64,000 bases of DNA from Streptomyces musisoli (GCF_016741855.1 NZ_JAERRH010000006.1:62001-126000); one strand, 5' to 3'. Positions 7,912 to 16,137 are shown, numbered from the stretch's first letter. Notes: generated by a model not told the origin, from the sequence alone. Numbers and translations: made by a program.

Positions 7912-8740
7912 CAGAACTTCCCTGTCCTCGACGCCGAACGATGCTGTCCGTTACCTGGGAGACCGCTCGGTGCGGTGCCGATAACAGTTCTTCGGAAAAT
8001 CGTTCGAGGGGGAAGCTCACAGGAGTGGCGCGACGGCCGCAAGGAGAGAGATCACATCCGGGCACATCCGGGCAGCGTTCCCTCACTCCTCGCCCACCGG
8101 TACCGGTCGTCGCCGCACCGGCCCCGCCCGTCCGTCACCCGGCCCGTCCCGTACGCCACTCGACCCGTCCCGTCCGTCACCCGGCCCGTCCCGTACGCCA
8201 CTCGACCCGTCCCGTCCGTCGCTCGGCCCGTCCCGTACGCCACTCGACCCGTCCCGTACGCCACTCGGCCCGGCGTGTGGTCGGAGGGCGACGCCGTCAG
8301 GCGGGCTTCGCCGACGACACCGCCGTCATCGTGACCTTGTCGTCGCAATCGGCGAACACGCCGTCGCCGGAGGCAATCGGGGAGGCGGGGCCGGGGTACC
8401 CCGGGCGGCCTCGCGGACCGGGTGCCGCCCGCCGGCCCGCGGGCCTTGGTGGCCGGGGCCGCCGGGGTTGCAGGGGGCGCCGGGGTTGCCGGGTCCGAGA
8501 CGGTGGACGAAGGGGACGGCGTGCCGGGCTGGAAGCGGCCTCGCTGGGTCCCCTGGGCACGCAGGACCGGACGGACGTGCAGAGCCGGAGGGGCGGGGGG
8601 AGCGCGGACACGTGGGGCGGGGCCGGGCGGGCCGACGGCGTAGTGCCTCGGGCTCCGGCGGCGTGGCGTGCGCCGGGCCGGTGCGGTCCGCGGCGAGGAT
8701 GGCGCTGGGCAGGAGCCGACCGGGAGGCGGGTGTGCGGGT
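7912..8740. other. 829-bp gene-poor region with repeats
   Basis: It holds the upstream region of the sigma-CAP gene (AT-richer near 7980-8010), a 42-bp tandem repeat array (8128-8272) and a GC-rich stretch of about 450 bp before the NAD kinase. A minus-strand frame ending at 8297 with a Gly/Pro-rich, faintly collagen-like C-terminus is possible but has no convincing start or codon pattern. I call no gene. Confidence 0.5.
8128..8272. repeat. 42-bp tandem repeat, about 3.5 copies
   Basis: The unit begins CGTCCGTCACCCGGCCCGTC and continues CCGTACGCCACTCGACCCGT. Copies start near 8128, 8170 and 8212, with a partial at about 8254. Each unit is itself two diverged 21-bp halves. The first two copies are identical, implying recent expansion. 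Confidence 0.85.
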
Positions 8741-9814
8741 ATGACGGTGAACCGTGTCGGCCTGGTCGTGCACGGCGGACGTGCCGAGGCGGTCGCCGCC
8801 GCGCGGGCCGTGCGCGCGTGGTGTGCCGAGCACGCGGTGGGCTGCTCGGACATCGACGTGTGGCAGGAGGGCGCGCGGCACAGCGCCCGCGAGGAGGTCG
8901 ACAGCGCGGGCGACCCGGACCTCATCGTCACGCTGGGCGGCGACGGCACGTTCCTGCGCGGTGCCCGGCTGGCGGCCGAGAACGACGCCCTGGTGCTCGG
9001 TGTCGACCTCGGCCGGGTCGGCTTCCTCACGGAGGTCCCCGCCACGGCGGTGCGCGAGGCGCTGGACGCCGTACGGGAGGGGCGGATCGATGTCGAGAGC
9101 CGGATGCTCCTCACGCTGCGGGCGTCGTGCCGGCTGGAGGTGCCCACGCAGATGGAGGCCCTGCTGCGGTACGGCCGCGGGCCGATGCTGCCCCCGCCGC
9201 GGGTGCGCACGGAGTGCGTCGCGGGCAATGACTGGGGTGTCGCGCTGAACGTCACCGCGTTGAACGACGTGGTCCTGGAGAAGCTGGCCCGGGACCGGCA
9301 GGTGTCGGTCGGGGTGTATCTGGCGGGCCGGCTCCTGGCCTGCTACTCGGCCGACGCCCTGCTGGTGGCCACGCCCACGGGGTCCACGGCGTACAGCTTC
9401 GCCGCGGGCGGCCCGGTGGTCTCGCCCCGCGCGGAGGGCCTGGTGTTCACGCCGGTCGCACCGCACATGGTGTTCAACCGCTCGGTGGTGGCCGCGCCGG
9501 ACGAGCCCATCGCGCTGCGGGTGCTCCAGCGGTCGGGCCGGGCCGCGGTCAGCATCGACGGCCAGCTGCGCGGGGTGCTGAGTCCCGGGGACTGGATCGG
9601 GGTGTACGCCGCTCCGCGCCGGCTGAAGGCGGTCCGGCTCGGTCCGACGGACTTCTACGGGCGGCTGCGCGAGCGTATGAACCTCACCGACGCGCCGGCC
9701 GCTCTCGCCGACGGGGACGCCGCTCCGCTGTGGCCGGTGAGCACACCGCCGCCGGACGACCTGGCCCATCTGGCGCTGCCGCCGACGCCGCACGACGCGC
9801 CCCGGCCGTCCTGA
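8741..9814 (+). CDS. nadK: NAD kinase
   Basis: A 357-residue NAD kinase, which makes NADP from NAD and ATP or polyphosphate. The GGDGTFLRGARL motif binds the nucleotide phosphate. NALNVTALND-like text (VALNVTALNDVVL), LLVATPTGSTAYSFAAGGPVVSP and SIDGQL are the other family signatures. The ATG at 8741 starts MTVNRVGLVVHGGR, the expected first strand; GGGAGG is upstream at longer than usual spacing. Streptomyces usually encode more than one NAD kinase. This copy is monocistronic and has a roughly 60-residue Pro-rich C-terminal tail. Confidence 0.93.
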   Translation: MTVNRVGLVVHGGRAEAVAAARAVRAWCAEHAVGCSDIDVWQEGARHSAREEVDSAGDPDLIVTLGGDGTFLRGARLAAENDALVLGVDLGRVGFLTEVPATAVREALDAVREGRIDVESRMLLTLRASCRLEVPTQMEALLRYGRGPMLPPPRVRTECVAGNDWGVALNVTALNDVVLEKLARDRQVSVGVYLAGRLLACYSADALLVATPTGSTAYSFAAGGPVVSPRAEGLVFTPVAPHMVFNRSVVAAPDEPIALRVLQRSGRAAVSIDGQLRGVLSPGDWIGVYAAPRRLKAVRLGPTDFYGRLRERMNLTDAPAALADGDAAPLWPVSTPPPDDLAHLALPPTPHDAPRPS

Positions 9815-10136
9815 CCGCTCGGCCGGTGACCGGCACGCGGGTGAAGCCGTCGGGGCCCTGGGCGCCGACGGTCCGGAACGGACGGGCCGAGGCGGCGCTC
9901 CGGCCGCCTTGGGGAATGTCGGCGAATTGGCTCGGCGGACCGGTTGTGCCGGTCGGCCATGACCCGGATGGCCGTTCGAAGCACGGGGCGCCGCAGCGTC
10001 GGGTGAGGGCCCTGTGGTCGTATATTCCTTGGTGCGCTTGAGCCGTCGGATCGGCGTGGTCCTCGATCGCACCGGAGAGCGGCCACCAGGGTCGTACCGT
10101 AACGTGGGCAAGCCCCACAGGAATAAGGAGATTTGG
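9815..10136. other. Intergenic region upstream of the cyclophilin gene
   Basis: No gene is seen. A TATATT box near 10021 could be the -10 element of the cyclophilin promoter. AAGGAG at 10125-10130 is a near-perfect ribosome binding site. Confidence 0.45.
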
Positions 10137-10637
10137 ATGTCGACAGTCGAGCTGAACACCAACTTCGGCCGGATCGTGCTGGAACTCAACGACGCCGAGG
10201 CGCCCAAGACCGTCGAGAACTTCCTTGCGTACGTCCGCAGCGGCCACTACGACGGCACGATTTTCCACCGTGTAATTAAGGGTTTTATGATCCAGGGCGG
10301 CGGTTTCACCCCGGACATGGACCAGAAGCCCACCCAGGCGCCGATCCAGAATGAGGCCGACAACGGGCTGAAGAACGACAACTACACCGTGGCGATGGCG
10401 CGGACGGGCGACCCGCACTCCGCGACGGCCCAGTTCTTCATCAACGTTTCGGACAACGCCTTCCTCAACTTCTCGGGTAAGAACCCGAACGGCTGGGGCT
10501 ACGCCGTGTTCGGCCGGGTCACCGAGGGCCAGGAGGTCGTCGACTCGATCAAGGGCGTCAAGACCGGCAGCCGGCACGGCCACCAGGACGTCCCCACCGA
10601 GTCCGTGGTCATCGAGTCCGCCAAGGTTCTGGGCTGA
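10137..10637 (+). CDS. ppiB: Cyclophilin-type peptidyl-prolyl isomerase, Gram-negative (E. coli PpiB-like) type
   Basis: A 166-residue cytosolic cyclophilin catalysing cis-trans isomerisation of Xaa-Pro bonds. The family core is intact: FHRVIKGFMIQGGGFTPDM with the catalytic Arg, QFFINVSDNAFLNF, and WGYAVFGRVTEG. There is no signal peptide. It matches E. coli PpiB in length and in the PDMDQKP and NGLKNDNYTVAMART segments better than typical Gram-positive cyclophilins. A B-type cyclophilin of this kind is known from Streptomyces chrysomallus and was argued to be related to Gram-negative enzymes. The stretch GTAATTAAGGGTTTTATG (near 10271) uses codons unusual for this genome. Confidence 0.95.
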   Translation: MSTVELNTNFGRIVLELNDAEAPKTVENFLAYVRSGHYDGTIFHRVIKGFMIQGGGFTPDMDQKPTQAPIQNEADNGLKNDNYTVAMARTGDPHSATAQFFINVSDNAFLNFSGKNPNGWGYAVFGRVTEGQEVVDSIKGVKTGSRHGHQDVPTESVVIESAKVLG

Positions 10638-10646
10638 CGCACACCG

Positions 10647-10678
10647 GCGGGCGGCACCGGTCCAGCGGTGCCGCCCGC
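10647..10678 (+). terminator. Cyclophilin gene terminator hairpin
   Basis: GCGGGCGGCACCG (10647-10659) pairs perfectly with CGGTGCCGCCCGC (10666-10678) across a 6-nt loop, 10 bp after the stop codon. Confidence 0.85.
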
Positions 10679-10730
10679 GTCATACCGCCCGGCCCCGCGG
10701 CTCCGCGTGCCGGGCACCGCGTGGTCTGTC

Positions 10731-11510
10731 TCAGGCGGCCGCCCCGCCGCCGGGACCGAGCCGCCGCAGGGTGACCTCGATCCGGTCCAGTACGGCCTGC
10801 TGCTGCGCCACCAGGTAGAAGTGGGCCCCGGGGTAGGCGTGGAGTTCGAAGGGGCCGTCGGTCTCCTGGGACCAGGTCCGGGCCTCGTCGACGGTCACAC
10901 AGGGGTCGGCGTCGCCCGTCAGCACGACGAAGGGGCTGCGCAGCCGTGGGCCGCGGGTGGGCCGGTAGGTCTCGGCCGCGCGGTAGTCGGCCCGCAGCAC
11001 GGGCAGGATGGCCCGCAGCAGTTCCTCGTCCCGGAACAGGACGGAGTTGGTGCCGTCGAGCCGGGTGACCTCCTCGATCAGCCGTTCGTCGCCGCTCTGG
11101 TGGACGTTCTCGGCCCGCCGGATGGACGGGCCCCGGCGGCCGGACAGGAAGAGCACCGCGGGGGGCCGCCCGGCGGCTTCCAGAAGCCGGGCCAGTTCGA
11201 AGCCGACCATGGCGCCCATGCTGTGCCCGAACAGGGCCAGGGGCGCCCCGTCCCGCTCGTCCAGCGCATCGAACACACCCTGCGCGAGTTCCTGGATGGA
11301 TTCCGCCGGGGTTTCCTCGCACCGGTCCTGACGGCCGGGATACTGCACGGCCCGTACGTCCACCGCGGGTGACAGCGCCTTGGAGACGCTGAAGTAGAAG
11401 CTCGCGGAGCCGCCCCCGTGCGGCAGGCAGAGCAGCCGCGGCGCGGCCGGCTTCGACTCGTGGAAACGGCGCAGCCACGACGAGTGTCCGGCGCTGTACA
11501 GGTCGACCAT
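10731..11510 (-). CDS. Type II thioesterase (GrsT/RifR-like)
   Basis: A 259-residue alpha/beta hydrolase of the editing thioesterase family, which removes wrong acyl groups from PKS or NRPS carrier proteins. RLLCLPHGGGSASFYF gives the oxyanion region and GHSMGAMVGFELAR the nucleophile Ser. DADPCVT carries the Asp and YPGAHFYLV the His of the triad. The ATG at 11510 has GAGGGGGAC upstream. No PKS or NRPS gene lies in the window, so it is an orphan that would serve an assembly line elsewhere. Confidence 0.92.
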   Translation of the reverse strand: MVDLYSAGHSSWLRRFHESKPAAPRLLCLPHGGGSASFYFSVSKALSPAVDVRAVQYPGRQDRCEETPAESIQELAQGVFDALDERDGAPLALFGHSMGAMVGFELARLLEAAGRPPAVLFLSGRRGPSIRRAENVHQSGDERLIEEVTRLDGTNSVLFRDEELLRAILPVLRADYRAAETYRPTRGPRLRSPFVVLTGDADPCVTVDEARTWSQETDGPFELHAYPGAHFYLVAQQQAVLDRIEVTLRRLGPGGGAAA

Positions 11511-11642
11511 GTGTCCCCCTCGGTGGAACGTGCCGTCCGTGAAACCTGCCTCCCCCGAAGGTAGTTGACGCCGTGAGGCGCCCGGCCGGCGAACCGCCGG
11601 TCACCCGGACCGGCCTCCCTGGACAGCCGACCGCCAACGAAT

Positions 11643-11666
11643 TAGACTTCAAGTCTAGATCTAGAC
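11643..11666. promoter_or_regulatory. Two overlapping palindromes, probable operator of the DauR-like gene
   Basis: TAGACTTCAAGTCTA (11643-11657) is a 7-1-7 palindrome, and GTCTAGATCTAGAC (11653-11666) is a perfect 14-bp palindrome sharing a half-site with it. They lie 30-53 bp before the regulator start, are unusually AT-rich for this genome, and fit an autoregulatory or dimer-binding site. Confidence 0.65.
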
Positions 11667-11695
11667 CACGCGTCGACGACCGGGGGGACGGTGTC

Positions 11696-12334
11696 ATGGA
11701 CGACGCCCCGGACAGCGCGGACGAACACCTCGTCCGGGAGGCCGAGAAGATCACTGTCGCGCTGGGCCGCATGTTCCCCGGCCTGTGCGAGGTGGTGCTG
11801 CACGACCTGCGCGACCCGGACCACGCGATCCGTGCGATCGAGAACAACCTGTCGGGGCGTCAGGTCGGGGACCCTGCGACGGAGTTGGGGCTGGCGCGCA
11901 TCGCCGATCCGGCGTACCCGAGCGTCATCCAGAACTATCCCAACCGGTTCCCCGACGGCCGTCCCGCGAAGAGCACGTCCATCGGCATCAAGAACGCCGC
12001 CGGCGAGTACGTCGCGGCACTGTGCCTGAACCTCGACGTGTCGGTCCTGTCCCCGGTGACCCTCGCCCTGTCGAACCTCGTGGCCACGGACACCGAGCAC
12101 CGGGACCAGCCGCTGGAGACCCTGCGGGACCGCACCGCGCGCGAGTTGCGCGAAGCGGTCGAGGCCCAGGCCGCCGAGCGTGCCGCCACGCCCCGCTCGC
12201 TGAGCCGCGAGGACAAGAAGGCCCTCGTGCGACAGCTGCAACGCGACGGCTACTTCGACTCGCGCGACGCGGCGCAGACCATCGCGGACCTGCTCGGCGT
12301 GTCCCGGGCGACGGTCTACAACTACGCGAAGTGA
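11696..12334 (+). CDS. YheO/DauR-like PAS-HTH transcriptional regulator
   Basis: A 212-residue regulator. The N-terminal YheO-type PAS domain has LCEVVLHDLRDPDHAIRAIENN, and the C-terminal DauR-like HTH has ALVRQLQRDGYFDSRDAAQ followed by LLGVSRATVYNY. In Pseudomonas, DauR represses D-arginine catabolism; relatives control D- or hydroxy-amino-acid operons. I chose the ATG at 11696 because the double palindrome lies just upstream and a G-rich site precedes it. It heads a tight three-gene run; the next start is 14 bp after its stop, which supports control of the two lyases. Confidence 0.88.
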   Translation: MDDAPDSADEHLVREAEKITVALGRMFPGLCEVVLHDLRDPDHAIRAIENNLSGRQVGDPATELGLARIADPAYPSVIQNYPNRFPDGRPAKSTSIGIKNAAGEYVAALCLNLDVSVLSPVTLALSNLVATDTEHRDQPLETLRDRTARELREAVEAQAAERAATPRSLSREDKKALVRQLQRDGYFDSRDAAQTIADLLGVSRATVYNYAK

Positions 12335-12347
12335 AGGGTTCTCGCAG

Positions 12348-13541
12348 ATGAGCACCGCCCCCTCCCCCGCTCCTTCCTCCCGTGCCGGTTCCGGGCCCGC
12401 CGCCCGGACCCTGGCCGATGCCGACACCCCGTTCGCCGTCGTCGACGTCCACAGGGCACGGCGCAACATCGCCCGGCTGCGGGAGCGGGCGGACCGCCTC
12501 GGCGTCGCCCTGCGCCCCCATGTGAAGACGGCCAAGAGCCCCGACGCCGCCCTCCTGCACGACGGCTCCCCCGGGCCCGTCACCGTCTCCACTCTCGCCG
12601 AGGCCGAGGCGTTCGCCGACGCCGGTCACTCCGACCTCACCTACGCCGTCGGCATCGAACCGCACAAGCTCCCGCGCGTGATCGCCCTGGCGCGCCGCGG
12701 CGTCACCCTGCGCCTCCTGCTGGACAGCACCGAGCAGGCGACGTTCGTTGCCGCGGCCGCACGGGAGGCCGGCATCGCCCTGCCCACCCAGATCGAGATC
12801 GACTGCGACGGGCACCGCGGCGGCCTCGAACCCGACGCCTCCGGCCTCACCGGGATCGGCCGCATCCTGCACGACGCCGGCTGTCTGGACGGCGTGCTGA
12901 CCCATGCCGGCGAGTCGTACTTCTGCCGGACCGCCGAGGAACAGCGCGAGGCCGCGCGGAACGAACGCGACGCCGCGGTCACCGCGGCCGGGCGGCTGCG
13001 GGCGGCCGGCCTGCCCGTGGCCACGGTCAGCGTGGGCTCCACCCCCACGGCCCACGCCGCCGACGACCTCACCGGGATCACCGAACTCCGCGCGGGCAAC
13101 TACGTCTTCTTCGACCTGGTGATGGCCGGCCTCGGCGTCTGCGACCTGGCCGACCTCGCCCTGTCGGTCGTGGTCACCGTCATCGGCCACCGCCCCGAGT
13201 ACGGTTGGATCGTCACCGACGGCGGCTGGATGGCCATGTCCCGCGACCGCGGCACCGCCGTCCAGGCCCAGGACCAGGGCTACGGCCTGGTCACCGACCT
13301 TTCCGGCGCCCTGATCCCGGACCTGGTGATGACCGCCGCGAGCCAGGAACACGGCACCCTCACCGCCCGGAACGGCGCCGTCCTGCCCGAACTGCCCATC
13401 GGCACCCGCCTGCGCGTCCTGCCCAACCACGCCTGCGCCACCGCCGCCCAGCACCACGGCTACCACGTCATCGACGGCAGCCGCGGCACGACGGCCGCGC
13501 CCGCCGTCGAGGCCTACTGGCCCCGTGTCACCGGCTGGTGA
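12348..13541 (+). CDS. D-serine/D-threo-3-hydroxyaspartate dehydratase-like PLP protein (fold type III)
   Basis: A 397-residue alanine-racemase-fold enzyme of the DSD1/D-threonine aldolase group. The PLP lysine is in RPHVKTAKS (about residue 59). The C-terminal metal site has the family His-x-Cys in PNHACATA. D-serine and D-threo-3-hydroxyaspartate dehydratases need PLP plus zinc or another divalent ion, and release ammonia and a keto acid. D-threonine aldolase is the main alternative. Its place between a DauR-like regulator and a serine/threonine dehydratase supports a deaminase. The N-terminal 20 residues are Ala/Pro-rich and likely disordered. Confidence 0.87.
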   Translation: MSTAPSPAPSSRAGSGPAARTLADADTPFAVVDVHRARRNIARLRERADRLGVALRPHVKTAKSPDAALLHDGSPGPVTVSTLAEAEAFADAGHSDLTYAVGIEPHKLPRVIALARRGVTLRLLLDSTEQATFVAAAAREAGIALPTQIEIDCDGHRGGLEPDASGLTGIGRILHDAGCLDGVLTHAGESYFCRTAEEQREAARNERDAAVTAAGRLRAAGLPVATVSVGSTPTAHAADDLTGITELRAGNYVFFDLVMAGLGVCDLADLALSVVVTVIGHRPEYGWIVTDGGWMAMSRDRGTAVQAQDQGYGLVTDLSGALIPDLVMTAASQEHGTLTARNGAVLPELPIGTRLRVLPNHACATAAQHHGYHVIDGSRGTTAAPAVEAYWPRVTGW

Positions 13542-13624
13542 CCGCCCGCCCGCCACGCCTGCCCCGGCCGGTGTCCGCCCCGGCACCACGGCCGGCATCC
13601 GACCCACCACACGAAGGACAGCCC

Positions 13625-14593
13625 ATGGCCGCCGAACCGCCCGTTTCGTTCGCCGACGTCCGCGAGGCCGCCGCCCGCCTCGAGGGCATCGTCCACCGCA
13701 CCCCCGTCCTCACCTCCCGCACCCTGAACTCCCTTGTCGGGGCAGAGGTGTTCATCAAGGCGGAGAACTTCCAGCGGATCGGCGCCTTCAAGTTCCGCGG
13801 CGCCTACAACGCCATCGCCCAGCTCCCGCCGGACCAGCTGGCGAAGGGCGTCGCCGCCTACTCCTCCGGCAACCACGCCCAGGCCACCGCGCTTGCCGCC
13901 CGCGAACTGGGCACCGGCGCCGTCATCCTGATGCCCGAGGACGCTCCCCGCTCCAAGCTGGAGGCGACCGCCGGATACGGGGCGGAAATCGTCACCTACG
14001 ACCGCTACACCCAGGACCGCACCGCGCTAGGCCACGCGCTGGCCGTGGACCGCGGTCTGGCCCTGATCCCGCCCTACGACCATCCGCACGTCATCGCCGG
14101 CCAGGGCACGGCCGCCCTGGAACTCCTCGAGGAGACCGGGCCGCTGGACGCCCTGCTGGTGCCCGTGGGCGGTGGCGGTCTCATCGCCGGCAGCGCCACC
14201 GCGGCCACGGCGCTGCATCCCGGCATCCGCGTCATCGGCGTGGAGCCCGAGGCGGGTGACGACACCAAGCGCTCCCTGGAGAGCGGTGCGCGCGTCACCA
14301 TCCCGGTCCCCCGCACCATCGCCGACGGGCAGGCCCTGGCCGCCCCCGGCGAGATCACCTTCGCCGTCAACCAGCGCCTGGTGGACTCCATCGCGCTCGT
14401 CAGCGACGCCGAGATCGTGGCCGCGATGCGGTTCGCCTTCGAACGCCTGAAGATCGTCCTGGAGCCCAGCGGCGCCACGCCCCTGGCCGCGCTGCTCGCC
14501 GGGCGCGTCGACAACCCGCCGCGGCGGATCGGCATCATCGCGTCCGGAGGCAACATCGACGTCGACCGCTTCACCTCACTCGTCACCGGCTGA
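13625..14593 (+). CDS. Threonine/serine or threo-3-hydroxyaspartate ammonia-lyase (fold type II PLP)
   Basis: A 322-residue enzyme. The PLP lysine lies in GAFKFRGAYNA, the phosphate loop is GGGGLIAG, and SSGNHAQATALAARELG is the substrate loop. It lacks a regulatory ACT domain, so it resembles serine racemase or catabolic L-threo-3-hydroxyaspartate dehydratase rather than biosynthetic IlvA. The ATG at 13625 follows AAGGA. It lies 83 bp after the D-specific partner, so the operon may handle both configurations of one hydroxy amino acid; that pairing is my inference. Confidence 0.9.
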   Translation: MAAEPPVSFADVREAAARLEGIVHRTPVLTSRTLNSLVGAEVFIKAENFQRIGAFKFRGAYNAIAQLPPDQLAKGVAAYSSGNHAQATALAARELGTGAVILMPEDAPRSKLEATAGYGAEIVTYDRYTQDRTALGHALAVDRGLALIPPYDHPHVIAGQGTAALELLEETGPLDALLVPVGGGGLIAGSATAATALHPGIRVIGVEPEAGDDTKRSLESGARVTIPVPRTIADGQALAAPGEITFAVNQRLVDSIALVSDAEIVAAMRFAFERLKIVLEPSGATPLAALLAGRVDNPPRRIGIIASGGNIDVDRFTSLVTG

Positions 14594-14662
14594 CGACGCG
14601 GGCGCCGTCACCGGCCGCCGAGGCGGGTGCGGTCACCGGCCGCCGAGGCGGGTGCCGTCACC
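14581..14662. repeat. 25-bp tandem repeat anchored on the ammonia-lyase stop codon
   Basis: Unit 1 (14581-14605) begins with the last codons and TGA stop of the lyase gene. Unit 2 (14606-14630) and unit 3 (14631-14655) repeat it as CGTCACCGGCCGCCGAGGCG plus GGTGC, followed by a partial CGTCACC. Units 2 and 3 differ at one base. This is the clearest example of a stop-codon segment duplicated outward. Confidence 0.9.
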
Positions 14663-14778
14663 ACAGCCAGGTCCGGCTCACGCGGTCTCCTTTCCTGCCG
14701 GCTCCGGTCCGGGAGCCGGGGTCGCGCGGGCCGGAGCCGGGCCGGTGACGGTGCCCGGCGGCTCCAGGACCGCGCCGG

Positions 14779-15372
14779 TCATCGGGCATCCTCAGGACGC
14801 CGCACACGCGGTCCTCGGGCGGGGTCGGCACCCGGAACGATGCGGAGTCTGTCGGCGGCGGGGTCGTAGGCGATCTCGTCCTGCGGCTGCTGGAAGTGCA
14901 CCGCGAGCAGGGCGCCGGCCGAGTACGCGTCGAGCCCTGCCTTGCAGTAGGCCACCGTCCCGGCGGGGAGGACGTCGAGGCGGAACCAGTCCATCGCGTC
15001 GCACACCTGCGGCTCCGTGATCCGCGGATCGCCGCGCCACCGCCGGACCTCGAAGAAGAACCCGGTCCTGGAGCGCCCCCCGGGACCGCGGTGGTGCACG
15101 GTGACGGCGGCCCGGACGTCGGCCGGATCGATGGTGACGCCGGTCTCCTCCCGGGCCTCGCGGAGCAGGGCGGTGACGACGTCCTCGTGCGGGCCGTCCA
15201 GGTGCCCGGACGGCAGGTGCCAGAGCCCGGCGGCGTACACGGCGCCGGCCCGGCGTGACATCAGCACCTCCGGCCCGCCGGCGGTCTCCCGTCTCAGGAT
15301 CAGGTGGACGTCCAGCGGCTCCCGGTGCCGCTCGCGGGCGGTGCGGCTCGCGGGCGTCTCTGCGGTGGTCAA
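14779..15372 (-). CDS. NUDIX hydrolase
   Basis: A 197-residue NUDIX enzyme that would hydrolyse a nucleoside diphosphate linked to another moiety. The Nudix box is intact: GHLDGPHEDVVTALLREAREETGV, matching Gx5Ex7REUxEExGU. A beta-rich substrate domain follows, with FFFEVRRWRGDPRI and CDAMDWFRLDVLP. I chose a TTG start at 15372 because GGAG lies 6 nt upstream, no ATG or GTG fits before VHLILRR, and this TTG overlaps the stop codon of the small ORF upstream (TTGA). The Arg/Pro-rich C-terminal tail is beyond the domain. Confidence 0.85.
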   Translation of the reverse strand: MTTAETPASRTARERHREPLDVHLILRRETAGGPEVLMSRRAGAVYAAGLWHLPSGHLDGPHEDVVTALLREAREETGVTIDPADVRAAVTVHHRGPGGRSRTGFFFEVRRWRGDPRITEPQVCDAMDWFRLDVLPAGTVAYCKAGLDAYSAGALLAVHFQQPQDEIAYDPAADRLRIVPGADPARGPRVRRPEDAR

Positions 15373-15503
15373 CTCCTTCTCCAGCCCATCTCGGTGTAGA
15401 GCCGGCCGGCGCGGATCCCGTCGAACAGTTCCCGCTCCGCGTCCGAGATCCCGCCCGCTGCGGGGCCACGCTCCTTGTGCTCCCTCTGTCCGGCCCAGAT
15501 CAC
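15369..15503 (-). CDS. 44-residue hypothetical protein coupled to the NUDIX gene
   Basis: A small frame with a GTG start at 15503 preceded by GAGGGG, encoding MIWAGQREHKERGPAAGG, then DAERELFDGIRAGRLYTEMG and a WRRS end. Its TGA overlaps the NUDIX TTG start in the arrangement TTGA, which implies translational coupling. The acidic/aromatic C-terminal pattern looks protein-like rather than random. I know no function. The main doubt is its short length. Confidence 0.55.
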   Translation of the reverse strand: MIWAGQREHKERGPAAGGISDAERELFDGIRAGRLYTEMGWRRS

Positions 15504-15580
15504 CGTGGTCCCCTCTTCGACGGTCGTCCGGTGGTGTCGTCAGGTTCAACGACCGGGCCGCGATATCGAACACACGTATT

Positions 15581-15595
15581 TCGGACGGAGTCCGA
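15581..15595. promoter_or_regulatory. Palindrome upstream of the small ORF/NUDIX unit
   Basis: TCGGACGGAGTCCGA is a perfect 6-3-6 inverted repeat 78 bp upstream of the GTG at 15503, placed to act as an operator for the minus-strand unit. The rest of 15504-15880 holds nothing else that I recognise. Confidence 0.4.
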
Positions 15596-15880
15596 TCCGC
15601 CGCAGGGAGCGGGTCCTCGAACATGCGGGATGCATGGACCCTTGCCCGGCAACGGAACCGCGCGGGACGCGGGTGGCCGAAACGCCGCTGTCCGACGCGA
15701 GAGTTCCGCCGGGCCGGTTCGCCTTCGGTGGCGCAGGCGAGGGACCGTTGCCAGGGCCCCAAGCGTGTTTTACGGTTACGCGCGTCAACCCCTCACCAAG
15801 CCCGCGGAGTTGATGCGAGCCGCTGTGCACGTCCCGGCGTCGCGACGGACATCACGACCTCCGGGCACGGCGCCCTCCAG

Positions 15881-15984
15881 GCCTGCCGGCCTGCGGGCCT
15901 GCGGGCCTGCGGGCCTGCGGGCCTGCGGGCCTGCGGGCCTGCGGGCCTGCGGGCCTGCGGGCCTGCGGGCCTGCGGGCCTGCGG
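15881..15984. repeat. 8-bp tandem repeat, 13 copies (GCCTGCGG)
   Basis: One variant unit (GCCTGCCG, 15881-15888) is followed by 12 perfect copies of GCCTGCGG up to 15984. The array lies 153 bp before the start of the secreted endonuclease-fold gene. Perfect units of a length not divisible by three are the classic substrate for slipped-strand length variation. Confidence 0.97.
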
Positions 15985-16137
15985 CGTACCCGTGCTCATG
16001 GCGGCACCGCGGCAGCCGCGTCCGGCATCGCTCGTACGGCTCCGGGCCGTGGCCGTGGGAGAGCGGCGTCGCACTCGCACGACCCGTCGGCCCGGTACCG
16101 CACGCTCCGCAACTCTCCGACACGATCTGGAGGTTCA

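Noticed and set aside
8297..8500. Gly/Pro-rich minus-strand frame resembling the tail of a collagen-like protein
   Set aside because: No start, no ribosome binding site and no continuation upstream with credible codon use; could be an old remnant but is not supportable.
10731..11510. Type II thioesterase as part of a PKS/NRPS cluster
   Set aside because: No carrier-protein, ketosynthase, condensation or adenylation domain is seen on either side; it stands alone in this window.
15881..15984. CRISPR array
   Set aside because: Units are 8 bp and contiguous without spacers; the other arrays in the window are also direct tandem repeats, and no cas gene is present.
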